A DNA stretch of 64,000 bases from Anaerostipes rhamnosivorans (GCF_005280655.1 NZ_CP040058.1:17501-81500), one strand, 5' to 3'. Positions 1-11,398 are shown, counted from the first letter of the stretch. Notes: generated by a model not told the origin, from the sequence alone. Numbers and translations: made by a program.

Positions 1-2258
<2,258 letters not shown>

Positions 2259-2303
2259 AGAAGGTAAGGAAGATGTTTGATGAAAGGTTCTGTATGTAGT
2301 TTT

Positions 2304-2373
2304 GAAGGTATACCCAAAGGGCATCCCGTATTTTAGGTCCTACGGACGGTACGCTTTGCGTTATAAGGTATAT
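2304..2373 (+). repeat. Palindromic intergenic repeat, copy 1
   Basis: A segment beginning GGTATACCCAAAGGGCATCCCG and ending GCGTTATAAGGTATA recurs in diverged form at 39038-39104 (opposite strand) and 45981-46076. It contains short inverted arms (AGGTCCTACGGAC; ACGCTTTGCGT). It sits directly behind 23S rRNA, where a 5S gene would often be. No protein or RNA gene is seen in it. Confidence 0.6.
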
Positions 2374-2415
2374 TGAATATTTGAAAGCCAAAAGGCAGAG
2401 AATAGAAGAGAATGA

Positions 2416-2488
2416 TCCTCGATAGCTCAGTAGGTAGAGCGCACGGCTGTTAACCGTGTTGTCGCTGGTTCGAGCCCAGCTCGGGGAG
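2416..2488 (+). tRNA. tRNA-Asn(GTT)
   Basis: A 73-nt cloverleaf. The acceptor TCCTCGA pairs with TCGGGGA, the anticodon loop is CTGTTAA (anticodon GTT), and the T arm contains GGTTCGAGCCC. CCA is not encoded. It is the first tRNA after the 23S gene. Confidence 0.96.
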
Positions 2489-2570
2489 GTCGGAACACTG
2501 AGTGAGAGGGAGCCGGAAGGCAGAACTTGAGGTTAGTGAAAGAAAGGCCGTGAAGCGGTCAGAGAAACAA

Positions 2571-2642
2571 GGCTCCATGGTCAAGTGGTTAAGACACCGC
2601 CCTTTCACGGCGGTAACACGGGTTCAAATCCCGTTGGAGTCA
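2571..2642 (+). tRNA. tRNA-Glu(TTC)
   Basis: The acceptor GGCTCCA pairs with TGGAGTC. The anticodon loop CTTTCAC gives anticodon TTC, flanked by the CCGCC/GGCGG stem. The T loop GGTTCAAATCC is canonical, and CCA is not encoded. Confidence 0.96.
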
Positions 2643-2689
2643 TTTTTTCGTATCATAATTTAGATACGTCTGCATATACTATATTATAT

Positions 2690-2760
2690 GGCGCCATAGC
2701 CAAGTGGTAAGGCATGGGACTGCAACTCCCTGATCACCAGTTCAAATCTGGTTGGCGCCT
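2690..2760 (+). tRNA. tRNA-Cys(GCA)
   Basis: A short 71-nt cloverleaf with acceptor GGCGCCA/TGGCGCC, anticodon loop CTGCAAC (GCA) in a GGGA/TCCC stem, and T loop GTTCAAATC. The discriminator base is T, as expected for tRNA-Cys. Confidence 0.96.
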
Positions 2761-2774
2761 TTTTACTTTTATAT

Positions 2775-2848
<74 letters not shown>

Positions 2849-2859
2849 CTCTAAAATAG

Positions 2860-2890
2860 TCTGGATATCTTATGATATCCAGATTTTTTA
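2860..2890 (+). terminator. Rho-independent terminator of the rRNA-tRNA operon
   Basis: Perfect stem CTGGATATC / GATATCCAG with a TTAT loop, followed by ATTTTTTA. It lies 12 nt after the initiator tRNA. Confidence 0.9.
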
Positions 2891-2918
2891 TTCTATAGGA
2901 AGGTTTTCCCTATGGAAT
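2890..2918. repeat. Small imperfect palindrome, TTCTATAGGAA...CCCTATGGAA
   Basis: The arms resemble the 29-bp palindromes at 39529-39557 and 39661-39689 (TTTCATAGGAA...TCCTATGAAA), so this may be a diverged copy of that family. It lies between the tRNA terminator and the MATE gene. Confidence 0.4.
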
Positions 2919-2943
2919 AAAGATTCATACAGGGGGAGAGGTT

Positions 2944-4299
2944 ATGAGTGGTGTAAATAAGATGGAGACAAGGCCAATGTTTCCTTTAATTGTATCTATG
3001 GCGGTTCCGCCGCTTATTTCTATGTTCATGCAGTATACATATAATTTTGTAGACTGTATGTTTGTATCATGGATTGGTGAGAAAGCTCTGACGGCTGTAT
3101 CACTGGCATTTCCAATCACAACCTTAATGGTTGCTATGTCCATTTGGATTGGCGTGGGCGTGAATGTATTGATTGCCAACAGCCTGGGGCAGAAGAACCA
3201 GGATAAAGCTGACAGTGTGGTGACAAATGGCATTATACTTTCTGCTGTCATGGGAGCCATTGTAACGGTTATTATACTTCTGATTACAGAACCCTTTTTT
3301 GCTTCTTTTACAGATGATCCGGAAATCTATGCTCTGGCAGTTCGCTATATGAGAGTCTGTGCTTTTTTGGAAGTATCCAGTATGGTACATATCTGTATTC
3401 AAAAGATCCTTCAGGGTACCGGAAATATGATTGCTCCTATGTGGTTTCAAATTGCAGGAGTGGTGTTGAATTTTGTACTGGACCCTATTCTTATTTTCGG
3501 ATACTTTGGGTTTCCGAAAATGGGAGTTGAAGGAGCAGCTGTATCGACCGTATGCGGATATACGTTTTCTATGATTCTTGCATTCTATGTACTTTTATTT
3601 AGAAAACAGAAAGTAAGGATGAAAATCAAAGGTTTCCATATTGATTTTAAGATCTTCAGAGATATTTTTGTGATTGGGTTTCCATCTTTTATAATGAATG
3701 CTTTAGGGGCATTTATGACGTACTTTACGAATATGTTTTTAGTATTATACTCTACTACGGCAGTTGCATTTTTTGGGGCATATTTTAAACTGCAGCAGAT
3801 CGTAATCATGACTTTAAATGGCCTGGTACAGGGATGTATTCCTATTATGAGCTATAACTACGGAGCCGGAAATAAACAGAGACTTTATCAGGCTCTCAAA
3901 TATGGTACAGGGATAGGAGTGGCTCTTACAGGTGCCAGCATTGTTATCTTCTGGATGTTTCCAGGACAGATCTTAAGGATTTTTAACGCATCAGATGAAA
4001 TGATGTCGTTTGGTATACCTGCATTAAAGATTATGTGTACAAGCTATGTGTTTGCCGCGGCGGCCACGATGATTGCATCATTTATGCAGTCCACAAAAAG
4101 AGTGGGATTCAGTATGCTGATAAATATATTGCGCCAGCTGGTGCTCCTGCTTCCTTTTATGATGATGTTGTCTCATTTTATCGGCATGAAAGGAATATGG
4201 TGGTCATTCCTAGCAGCAGAAACGATTACCGTGATATTCAGTTTTTATCTTTATCGGAAATATCCTGTTACATTCAGCCACGGTCGTGAGCAGATATAG
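2944..4299 (+). CDS. MATE family multidrug/sodium antiporter
   Basis: A 451-residue polytopic membrane protein with about twelve hydrophobic segments in two homologous halves, the layout of MATE exporters. The first helix region has the typical PPLISMFMQ...NFVDCMFVSWIG pattern. The second half repeats this style around residues 240-290 (GFPSFIMNALGAFMTYFTNMFLV). MATE proteins extrude cationic drugs or metabolites using a Na+ or H+ gradient. The ATG follows GGGGGAGAGGTT at good spacing. It is monocistronic or at most loosely linked to the next gene, which has its own promoter. The substrate cannot be inferred. Confidence 0.9.
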   Translation: MSGVNKMETRPMFPLIVSMAVPPLISMFMQYTYNFVDCMFVSWIGEKALTAVSLAFPITTLMVAMSIWIGVGVNVLIANSLGQKNQDKADSVVTNGIILSAVMGAIVTVIILLITEPFFASFTDDPEIYALAVRYMRVCAFLEVSSMVHICIQKILQGTGNMIAPMWFQIAGVVLNFVLDPILIFGYFGFPKMGVEGAAVSTVCGYTFSMILAFYVLLFRKQKVRMKIKGFHIDFKIFRDIFVIGFPSFIMNALGAFMTYFTNMFLVLYSTTAVAFFGAYFKLQQIVIMTLNGLVQGCIPIMSYNYGAGNKQRLYQALKYGTGIGVALTGASIVIFWMFPGQILRIFNASDEMMSFGIPALKIMCTSYVFAAAATMIASFMQSTKRVGFSMLINILRQLVLLLPFMMMLSHFIGMKGIWWSFLAAETITVIFSFYLYRKYPVTFSHGREQI

Positions 4300-4349
4300 A
4301 AAAATATTGTTGAAAAAAGGAAGAAAATGAATTAACGGACTATTTTATC

Positions 4350-4378
4350 TTGCAGAATTTCAGTTCAGCAAGTATAAT
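4350..4378 (+). promoter_or_regulatory. Sigma-A type promoter for ddh
   Basis: TTGCAG, a 17-nt spacer and a perfect TATAAT, 36 nt before the ddh start. Its RBS is ACAGGAG. Confidence 0.75.
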
Positions 4379-4413
4379 CAAAAAAAGATAAAAAACAGAC
4401 AGGAGAAAATAAG

Positions 4414-5400
4414 ATGAGTATACGAATTGGTATTTTAGGTTATGGTAATCTTGGACGCGGCGTTGAATGTGCGATTCGACAGAATCCTGATATGGAATTG
4501 GCAGCGGTATTTACAAGAAGGAACCCGGAAGATGTCACAATTCTCACAGAGTCTGCTGCAGTATGCAATGTAGCGGATGCACCAGAATGGAAAGATAAGA
4601 TTGATGTAATGATTTTATGCGGAGGAAGTGCCACAGACCTTCCGGTTCAGACACCAGAGTATGTCTCTATGTTTAACGTAGTGGATAGCTTTGATACCCA
4701 TGCAAAGATTCCGGAGCATTTTGCCAATGTGGATGCAGCTGCAAAACAGAGCGGGAAAGTAGGAATTATTTCTGTGGGCTGGGACCCAGGTATGTTCTCT
4801 TTAAACAGAATGTATGCCAATGCGATTCTTCCGGAAGGGAAGGATTATACTTTCTGGGGTAGAGGGGTCAGCCAGGGACATTCCGATGCGATCCGCCGCA
4901 TAGAAGGTGTAAAAGATGGAAAGCAATATACAATACCAGTGGAATCTGCTCTGGAAGCAGTGCGAAGCGGTGAGGATCCTGAACTTTCTACTAGAGAAAA
5001 GCATACAAGGGAGTGTTTTGTTGTCTTAGAAGACGGAGCGGATACATCTAAGATTGAAGAAGAGATCAAGACAATGCCGAATTACTTTGCTGACTATGAT
5101 ACAACTGTTCATTTTATCAGCGAAGAAGAATTAAAAAGAGATCACAGTAACATACCGCACGGAGGATTTGTACTTAGAAGCGGAAAGACTGGATGGGACG
5201 GGGAAAACAAGCATCTGATCGAGTACAGCCTGAAGCTGGACTCCAACCCTGAGTTTACATCTAGTGTCATTGTGGCCTATGCAAGGGCAGCATATAAGCT
5301 GGCAGAAGAGGGACAGACAGGCTGCAAGACGGTATTTGACATTGCCCCCGCATATCTTAGCGCAAGGACAGGAGCAGAACTCAGAAAAGATTTGTTATAG
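4414..5400 (+). CDS. ddh: meso-diaminopimelate D-dehydrogenase
   Basis: A 328-residue NADPH-dependent enzyme. It opens with a Rossmann motif (GILGYGNLGRG, residues 7-17) and contains the family-typical VDSFDTHAKIP, SVGWDPGMFSLNR and WGRGVSQGHSDAIRR segments. The family makes meso-diaminopimelate directly from tetrahydrodipicolinate in one step, supplying lysine and peptidoglycan and bypassing the succinyl/acetyl route. Its length matches the family. It is transcribed from its own promoter and ends at a bidirectional terminator shared with the mannitol operon. Confidence 0.95.
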   Translation: MSIRIGILGYGNLGRGVECAIRQNPDMELAAVFTRRNPEDVTILTESAAVCNVADAPEWKDKIDVMILCGGSATDLPVQTPEYVSMFNVVDSFDTHAKIPEHFANVDAAAKQSGKVGIISVGWDPGMFSLNRMYANAILPEGKDYTFWGRGVSQGHSDAIRRIEGVKDGKQYTIPVESALEAVRSGEDPELSTREKHTRECFVVLEDGADTSKIEEEIKTMPNYFADYDTTVHFISEEELKRDHSNIPHGGFVLRSGKTGWDGENKHLIEYSLKLDSNPEFTSSVIVAYARAAYKLAEEGQTGCKTVFDIAPAYLSARTGAELRKDLL

Positions 5401-5437
5401 GATTCATAAGCTTTTAAAACTTGTACTAACAAATAAA

Positions 5438-5475
5438 AATAACCTGGAATCTTATGATTGATTCCAGGTTATTTT
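5438..5475. terminator. Bidirectional terminator between ddh and the mannitol operon
   Basis: Near-perfect 14-bp stem AATAACCTGGAATC / GATTCCAGGTTATT with an eight-base loop. A-rich and T-rich flanks lie on both sides, so it can end both convergent transcripts. Confidence 0.85.
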
Positions 5476-5486
5476 ATTACAGTAAA

Positions 5487-6167
5487 TTAAAAGTCAAGCA
5501 TTGTCTTTCCTTCACCGCAGCAGTTTTCAAAGTCACGGATAAAGTCTTTTACAGCTCCTTCTGCAACCTGATTAAATGCAAGGGTCTTTAAGGTATCTGG
5601 ATTGACGGTGACAGATCCGATACCGAATTTACCCATCTCCAATACCTGCTGGGAATTCTTAAAGGATGCACCAAGCACTTCTGCATCATATCCGGACGCT
5701 TTTACCATAGTATGGATATCCTTTGAGATCTGGACTCCGTTGTAGCCTAAGTTATCCAGACGGTTTACATAAGGGGCAAGGAACTTAGCTCCTGCCTTGG
5801 CTGCCATAAATGCAGGCATAACACCGTAGATGGCAGTTGCAGTAATATTGATGCCCTCTTTGCTTAAGATTGAGATTGCCTTTAAACCGTTTGCCGTAAC
5901 AGGAACTTTGATGTACATGTTACCACCGATGGTATCCACCATATGCTTAGCTTCTTTTACCATATCGTCTGTCTCTGTTGACAGTACCTGTGCATGGAGC
6001 ATAGCTTCTTCTGGGATCATCGCGCGGATTTTCTTTAACTGATCCATAGGATCAGGATTTCCTGTCTTGCCCAAGATCGTTGGGTTTGTGGTAACTCCGT
6101 CATATGGGTATTTTGCATAGAGTTCCTCAATTTTTCCTAAGTCTGCGTCATCAATTAAAATTAACAT
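5487..6167 (-). CDS. fsa: Transaldolase-like fructose-6-phosphate aldolase
   Basis: A 226-residue small class I aldolase of the FSA/TalC group. Diagnostic features are TTNPT at residues 26-30 and the Schiff-base lysine in YIKVPVT (Lys87), plus APYVNRLD and ASFKN further on. It cleaves or forms fructose 6-phosphate, or acts as a transaldolase. As the last gene of the mannitol operon it acts next to MtlD, whose product is fructose 6-phosphate. The start has an AAGGAGATATATT ribosome site. True FSA versus transaldolase activity cannot be told from sequence. Confidence 0.88.
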   Translation of the reverse strand: MLILIDDADLGKIEELYAKYPYDGVTTNPTILGKTGNPDPMDQLKKIRAMIPEEAMLHAQVLSTETDDMVKEAKHMVDTIGGNMYIKVPVTANGLKAISILSKEGINITATAIYGVMPAFMAAKAGAKFLAPYVNRLDNLGYNGVQISKDIHTMVKASGYDAEVLGASFKNSQQVLEMGKFGIGSVTVNPDTLKTLAFNQVAEGAVKDFIRDFENCCGEGKTMLDF

Positions 6168-6212
6168 AATATATCTCCTTTTTATTCTTTATAGCTGCTT
6201 TAGTAAATCAGA

Positions 6213-6647
6213 TTAAACGGTCAAGTCTCCAATGATGTCCAGAATTTCTTCCTTTGTCTGGGCCTCTTTTAATTTTGTAATGTTTTCTTCTTCACAGATT
6301 ACCTCATAAAGCTTCATGAGAATATCCAGATGTGTTCCGTCTTTTCCTGCGACACCCATGATGATATAAGCGGTATCCTCGCCATATTTGACTCCTTCCG
6401 GTACCTGGATAAAGGATATACCGGATTCTTTTATGTATTTTTCAGAACCGTCGATACCATGAGGGATGGCTACATTATTGCCGATGTAGGTAGAGATGAC
6501 TTCCTCTCTTTTATGCATGCAGTCCACGTATTCAGGATCTACATAACCCTGTTCCACCAAAACTTTGCCGGCCACGTCAATAGCGTCTTCCTTATTTCGG
6601 AGGCGTTTGTTTAAAACAATGTTGTCTGCGTTGAAAATCTTATTCAT
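6213..6647 (-). CDS. mtlF: Mannitol-type PTS EIIA component
   Basis: A 144-residue EIIA of the fructose/mannitol superfamily, with the phospho-accepting histidine in NVAIPHG (His63). It takes phosphate from HPr and passes it to the EIIB part of MtlA. The ATG at 6647 is chosen because AAAAGGAG lies just upstream; a longer reading frame from 6728 lacks a ribosome site. Its start overlaps the end of mtlR by 8 nt. The neighbouring regulator lacks the C-terminal EIIA domain present in the two other PRD regulators of this window, so mtlF may also serve it in trans. Confidence 0.9.
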   Translation of the reverse strand: MNKIFNADNIVLNKRLRNKEDAIDVAGKVLVEQGYVDPEYVDCMHKREEVISTYIGNNVAIPHGIDGSEKYIKESGISFIQVPEGVKYGEDTAYIIMGVAGKDGTHLDILMKLYEVICEEENITKLKEAQTKEEILDIIGDLTV

Positions 6648-8163
6648 GATGTTCTCCTTTTTTATTGAGGTGTTTAATGCGTTTTCTGGTTTCTTCCTTG
6701 TCCCTGTCGTTGAGCAGTGGGGATACACAGATGTATTTGTCTTCGCTTAAACTAAGCGGCACGGTGGAGATGATCAGATCATACCGGGAAAGATTCTCCT
6801 CGGAGAGCTTGTGGAGTGAAATGATCTTCTCCACATCAATCTCTGCAAATTCCCGCTCCAGACGGCTTCTTAACATCTTGGAGGAACCCATGCCTGAGGC
6901 ACATACGACCAGGACTGCAATGGATTGCTTGGTTAAGTACTCCATCGAGGCGATAAAATAGATGACGATATATCCTATCTCGTCGTCGGGCACCGGGACG
7001 GAGCTGTGTTTAAAAACTTCTATAAAACTTTGCTTTACGATATCATAGAGCTTTGGATGGGACTGGTAGATGTCATCATTGAGTGGATTTGATACATTCA
7101 TTCCGCTTCGGATCCTCTCCAACGCCATATTAATGTGAAGCATTAGATTTTCGGCAAGGTTCTCATCTTCACTGTATGGGAAACCAAACCGTTCCTCTAC
7201 CTTGGCGATCATCTGGGTGACCAGATCCAGCTGTTTTAATATGCTGGAATCATTTGAGACATGATAGTGGGTGCGTCCCGTATATAAATTGATCATCCAG
7301 TTGAAATAATTGAGCTCTGGGTCATAGAGCTTTATCTGGAATTTATGTTCCAATAAATGTTTGATGCTTTTGTAAAGTTCCTGTTCTGGATTCGGTATAT
7401 CCACAGAGAGCTTTAATTCCTCACCATTCTCATTAATCAGGGAATGTCTCTTGATAAAGATGCATAAGAGAAACAAAAATTCCTGGAATTCTTTATCGGA
7501 AATATTGAGTCTCTTTTTTGATATAAGAGGATTCAGGAAATCATAGATCACAGCAAGTGTATCTTCATAATCCCAGCGGATGAGCAGATCAATAAATGCA
7601 CAATTTTTGTACTTTTTGTTCTTCATCCATTCAAAGAAATTATCCAGAGGGATATTTCTCAGAAGTATGCTGATCAGCAGATGCCGTTTCGATATTTCCT
7701 TCCCTTCCAGTATAACACCTTCGCTGCGTTTTGTAATCAAAGTGATATCATCATTTTCAAGGAAATTCTGCAGCTGGCGCAGGCTGTTTCTGATCGTCTG
7801 GGTAGACGTATTCAGGTCGATGGCCAGCGACTGGGTCTTGACGTAATCATTCTCATGAAGAAGCAAAAGAAGGATCAGATCATTCCGTTCTTTTGCAGTA
7901 TAGTTCTGTTCAACCTTGGATTCCTCAAACAGGGATTCCAGCCGTTTCATATTATAGAGGGAACCGTAGATCTGCATTCCCCTGCCGGACTCAGATTCCA
8001 GTTTTAAGTCACAGGATTCTATGATCTCATTGATCTCGGGCATTTCACGGTAAACGGTACGCTCTGTGACACCCAGTTCCTTTGCAATTTCAGAAACCTT
8101 CACATAACCGGTCGCATCCAGTAGATATTCTATTATTTCTTTTGCGCGGTCAGAAATAACCAT
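6640..8163 (-). CDS. mtlR: PRD-containing transcriptional activator of the mannitol operon
   Basis: About 507 residues. An N-terminal winged helix-turn-helix (EIAKELGVTERTVYREM) is followed by a second HTH-like segment (SLAIDLNTSTQTIRNSLRQL), PRD-type helical domains with histidines (MLHINMALERIRSG; LYDIVKQSFIEVF) and an EIIB-like domain with the P-loop cysteine in VVCASGMGSS. Such regulators are phosphorylated by PTS proteins to sense sugar. The start at 8163 is preferred because GGTGAGG precedes it; an upstream ATG at 8196 has no ribosome site. Unlike LicR/MtlR proteins of about 700 residues, it ends after EIIB. Confidence 0.88.
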   Translation of the reverse strand: MVISDRAKEIIEYLLDATGYVKVSEIAKELGVTERTVYREMPEINEIIESCDLKLESESGRGMQIYGSLYNMKRLESLFEESKVEQNYTAKERNDLILLLLLHENDYVKTQSLAIDLNTSTQTIRNSLRQLQNFLENDDITLITKRSEGVILEGKEISKRHLLISILLRNIPLDNFFEWMKNKKYKNCAFIDLLIRWDYEDTLAVIYDFLNPLISKKRLNISDKEFQEFLFLLCIFIKRHSLINENGEELKLSVDIPNPEQELYKSIKHLLEHKFQIKLYDPELNYFNWMINLYTGRTHYHVSNDSSILKQLDLVTQMIAKVEERFGFPYSEDENLAENLMLHINMALERIRSGMNVSNPLNDDIYQSHPKLYDIVKQSFIEVFKHSSVPVPDDEIGYIVIYFIASMEYLTKQSIAVLVVCASGMGSSKMLRSRLEREFAEIDVEKIISLHKLSEENLSRYDLIISTVPLSLSEDKYICVSPLLNDRDKEETRKRIKHLNKKGEHHE

Positions 8164-8205
8164 GTCCTCACCTATATTCCTCTCTGTTAAAATCATATTG
8201 TGCGT

Positions 8206-9396
8206 TTAAACAACAGGCCCTCTGATTTCAGAATATAAAGTATCAGTCATTTTTAAAATAGATGGAAAATCCTTAGGTGCACTTTTAAGCTGTTCATAAA
8301 ATCCCATAATATATTTACCGCAGGGTTCCTGAGTTGATATCTGGCTGGTTTCGGCGAGAAGCTCAGAAGCAGAATCCTTTGTCACATTGTAAAGTGCGCA
8401 GGCAACTGCAAATGACAGATATACAGGAAGAATCCCCGCGTGTTCACAGCCACGGAGAGCTCCGACTAAGCGGTCATCTGGTTTTAGCTTGCGCAATGGT
8501 TCTCTTCCCACACGCTCCACAGTATCATGAAGATCAGAGTTTTGAAAACGCAGCAACAGGTCATCGATATGGGCTTTCAGTTCAGAAAATTCCACTTGAT
8601 ATTTTTTTGAAATCATCATGGCACTTTCTATCATAGCACCTTCTACCAGCTTTCGTATATAGATATCATTGATACTTTCGTCAATATAGGTATATCCTTT
8701 GATTTTTCCAAGAAATGCAGTGAAAGCATGAGCCATGTTGTGGATGTAAAGCTTGCGTTCCAGATAAAAAGAAAAGGGGCTGTAGGGTACGATCTTATCG
8801 TAATCTGGAATTGGCCCTTTAAATGCATTCCGGTCAACAGGAAGAAAATCATACTCTTCCACACAGATCCGGAGAGGATCGCCTTTCTTCATATCATCTG
8901 TCATGACAGGGACCATACGTCCGATGGAAGTCTCCACAAGTCCCAGGCTCTGGGACATTGTCTCTTTATGCCGAGCTGGCAGAGTTTTATAGATCCTTTC
9001 TCTAAGGAACTTGTCCGCATCCATTAAATTTTCACAGATCAGGAGATCCAGGACATTGTCCGGATCCTGGTCCCAGCGTTTTGTGAGGCCCTCACATATG
9101 ACAGGAACAATTTTTTCCAGAACACTGACTCCCACGGAGGTGGCTAGAAGATCTGCAGATGCAATTTCATTGCTGACAGACGAGGTGTCTTTTCCGTCAA
9201 CAGCTCTTATGTTTTGAATCCATACGGTTTTTCCATGTTCCCCAACAATCTCCTGGGGATATGTCTTATCCCTGTTGATGGTATTTACAACTTCGTCATT
9301 TACATCCACAAAGACCACTTCATAACCGGTCTGTGAGAGCAGGGCACCGATAAATCCGCGTCCGATGTTTCCGGCCCCATACATAACTGTTTTCAT
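8206..9396 (-). CDS. mtlD: Mannitol-1-phosphate 5-dehydrogenase
   Basis: A 396-residue NAD-dependent long-chain polyol dehydrogenase. It has the N-terminal Rossmann motif YGAGNIGRGFIG and the polyol-dehydrogenase catalytic helix region around KLYIHNMAHAFTAFLG, which includes the conserved lysine and His-Asn pair. It converts mannitol 1-phosphate to fructose 6-phosphate. It lies between mtlA and mtlR, and a strong GGGAGGG site precedes the ATG. Its length fits the family. Confidence 0.95.
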   Translation of the reverse strand: MKTVMYGAGNIGRGFIGALLSQTGYEVVFVDVNDEVVNTINRDKTYPQEIVGEHGKTVWIQNIRAVDGKDTSSVSNEIASADLLATSVGVSVLEKIVPVICEGLTKRWDQDPDNVLDLLICENLMDADKFLRERIYKTLPARHKETMSQSLGLVETSIGRMVPVMTDDMKKGDPLRICVEEYDFLPVDRNAFKGPIPDYDKIVPYSPFSFYLERKLYIHNMAHAFTAFLGKIKGYTYIDESINDIYIRKLVEGAMIESAMMISKKYQVEFSELKAHIDDLLLRFQNSDLHDTVERVGREPLRKLKPDDRLVGALRGCEHAGILPVYLSFAVACALYNVTKDSASELLAETSQISTQEPCGKYIMGFYEQLKSAPKDFPSILKMTDTLYSEIRGPVV

Positions 9397-9498
9397 TTTG
9401 ATTCCCTCCCAAAATATTGGAACAGGGCATTTCCCCAGAAGGAAACGCCCATTCCGATTGCTATGCTGATTATTTGGACAGTACGAAACGTACTTGGT

Positions 9499-10935
9499 TT
9501 AACGGTTTTTTAAACGCTCTACCAGTTCATCATATTCCGGAGCCTGGAGATAGTTTGTGATAGATAAGTGCTGTTTGTTTGGCTGGGCTGCTTTTGCGGT
9601 ACCGGTCAGTTCCTTATGCGTGATGACTAAGTCTGTGTCATCCGGGATCTTGGAGATTGCTGTATTAATGACTTCCACCGGAAGATCAGCTGCTTTTACT
9701 TTTTTCTTAAGGGCAGCGGCTGACATAGCGCTGGACCCCATACCTGCATCACAGGCAACCACGATCTTTTTAACGTCTTTAAGATCTAAACCTGCAACAC
9801 CTAAGGAAGAGTCATTGGTTACTGCAGAAGCTTCATCAGAAGCACTAGAACCCATAGCCTCTTTTGGAATTACTGACGGTCCAAGGGAAACTTCTCCTTT
9901 TCCTTTGGCGACCATTCGTTTTACAAAGAATGCATTGATTACAAAGGATACGAGGCAGGAAATTACAACTCCGGCGATGACACCGAGCATTGAGGTTTTT
10001 GGCGACAATGCTAAGACAGAGAAGATACTGCCCGGAGAAGGTGTTGCCACTGTTCCTACATTTAACAGCGTAAAGGTACCTGTTCCTGCAATACCACCGG
10101 CGATCATACCAATGATAGTCAGAGGGTTGGCTAATACATATGGGAAGTAAACTTCATGGATACCTCCAAAGAAATGAATGAGGATCATTCCAGGAGCGGC
10201 TTCTTTCATTTCACCCTTTCCAAAGAACCAGTATGCAAGCAGAAGTCCAAGTCCGGTTCCAGGGTTAGGAACTAACAGGAATAATGCTGAATGTCCTAAA
10301 GTTTTAACTTGTTCGTAACCGATCGGTCCAAAAATACCGTGGTCTAATGCATTATTTAAGAACAATACTTTTGCAGGCTCTACAAAGATTGCAGAGAGCG
10401 GAAGCACATTGTGTGATACGATCCAGTTTACACCATTTGTGAGCACCTGTGTAACGGTATCCATGACAGGTCCGAATACAAGGTAAGCAACACAGCAGAG
10501 GATACCGCCGATAATACCTAAAGAGAAGTTATTAACGATCATCTCAAATCCGCCAGGGATTTTTCCATCTACAGCCGCATCAAACTTTTTAATGCACCAT
10601 CCAGATGCAGGTCCTAAGATCATGGCTGCAAGGAACATAGGGGTTCCCGGCACTGCAACGATGGCACCGACTGTAACAAGAGCACCGATGACTCCGCCTC
10701 GGTCACCTCCGACCATTTTACCCCCGGTATGACCAATCAGAATTGGGAGCAGTGAATTTAAGATTGGGCTGATAAGGTTTGCAAGTTTTGCATTTGGTGT
10801 CCATCCTGTTTCAAGGAAAAATGCTGTGATCAAACCGAATCCGATAAATGCGCCGATATTTGGGATAACCATTCCAGCCAGGAACGCTCCAAACTTCTGG
10901 AGCTTCTGGGAGAATGTTGTCTTTTCATGTTCCAT
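9499..10935 (-). CDS. mtlA: Mannitol PTS EIICB transporter
   Basis: 478 residues. The first ~340 form the multi-helix EIIC channel (GMVIPNIGAFIGFG..., HFFGGIHEVYFPYVL). A linker leads to an EIIB domain with the phosphocysteine in IVVACDAGMGSS (Cys395). No EIIA is fused, consistent with separate EIIA genes in the operon. It imports mannitol as mannitol 1-phosphate. Its ATG is 1 nt after the stop of the upstream EIIA gene, so translation is likely coupled. Confidence 0.95.
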   Translation of the reverse strand: MEHEKTTFSQKLQKFGAFLAGMVIPNIGAFIGFGLITAFFLETGWTPNAKLANLISPILNSLLPILIGHTGGKMVGGDRGGVIGALVTVGAIVAVPGTPMFLAAMILGPASGWCIKKFDAAVDGKIPGGFEMIVNNFSLGIIGGILCCVAYLVFGPVMDTVTQVLTNGVNWIVSHNVLPLSAIFVEPAKVLFLNNALDHGIFGPIGYEQVKTLGHSALFLLVPNPGTGLGLLLAYWFFGKGEMKEAAPGMILIHFFGGIHEVYFPYVLANPLTIIGMIAGGIAGTGTFTLLNVGTVATPSPGSIFSVLALSPKTSMLGVIAGVVISCLVSFVINAFFVKRMVAKGKGEVSLGPSVIPKEAMGSSASDEASAVTNDSSLGVAGLDLKDVKKIVVACDAGMGSSAMSAAALKKKVKAADLPVEVINTAISKIPDDTDLVITHKELTGTAKAAQPNKQHLSITNYLQAPEYDELVERLKNR

Positions 10936-10936
10936 A

Positions 10937-11398
10937 CTATAACTCTCCTTCTTTTAGATAATTCTCATTAATAATCTCAATGAATTCTTCTTTTGATGCG
11001 GCAGATAATAGTTTTTCACATTCTTCTGGTTTGCAGAGAATATCAGTGATCTGCATTAGTTCTTGTATTGTGTCATCTTCCTTACATGCAATCCCGATCA
11101 CATAGAACACGGTCTCTCCGTTATAATCTATGCCTTCAGGAAAATGTGCAATGCAGATTCCGGATCTTAATACCTGGCTTAAGGAGTTTTCAGTCCCATG
11201 GGGGATTGCAACGCCGAACCCTAAATATGTATTGTGTTCAAGTTCACGTTCCAGCATGCTGTCCTCATATCCAGGTCTTACATATCCGTTTGACACAAGA
11301 AGTCTGCCTGCAATGCGGATCGATTCTTGTTTTGCCGCACTTGGAAGTCCCCACGCTATGTTGTTTAAGAATTCATCATTAAGAAGTTTGCCGGCCAT
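10937..11398 (-). CDS. PTS EIIA component, mannitol/fructose type (second copy)
   Basis: A 153-residue EIIA domain protein with the active histidine in GVAIPHG (His67). It is clearly related to, but quite different from, MtlF at the other end of the same operon. The ATG at 11398 is favoured because AAAGGAG lies eight bases upstream; a GTG six bases earlier (11404) is too close to it. It is the first gene of the mannitol operon, directly behind the promoter. Why the operon needs two EIIA proteins is not evident; one may act on MtlA and the other on the PRD regulator. Confidence 0.88.
   Translation of the reverse strand: MAGKLLNDEFLNNIAWGLPSAAKQESIRIAGRLLVSNGYVRPGYEDSMLERELEHNTYLGFGVAIPHGTENSLSQVLRSGICIAHFPEGIDYNGETVFYVIGIACKEDDTIQELMQITDILCKPEECEKLLSAASKEEFIEIINENYLKEGEL

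Noticed and set aside
9557..10150. 197-codon plus-strand frame opposite mtlA
   Set aside because: A shadow of the EIICB coding strand; the mtlA reading is unambiguous.
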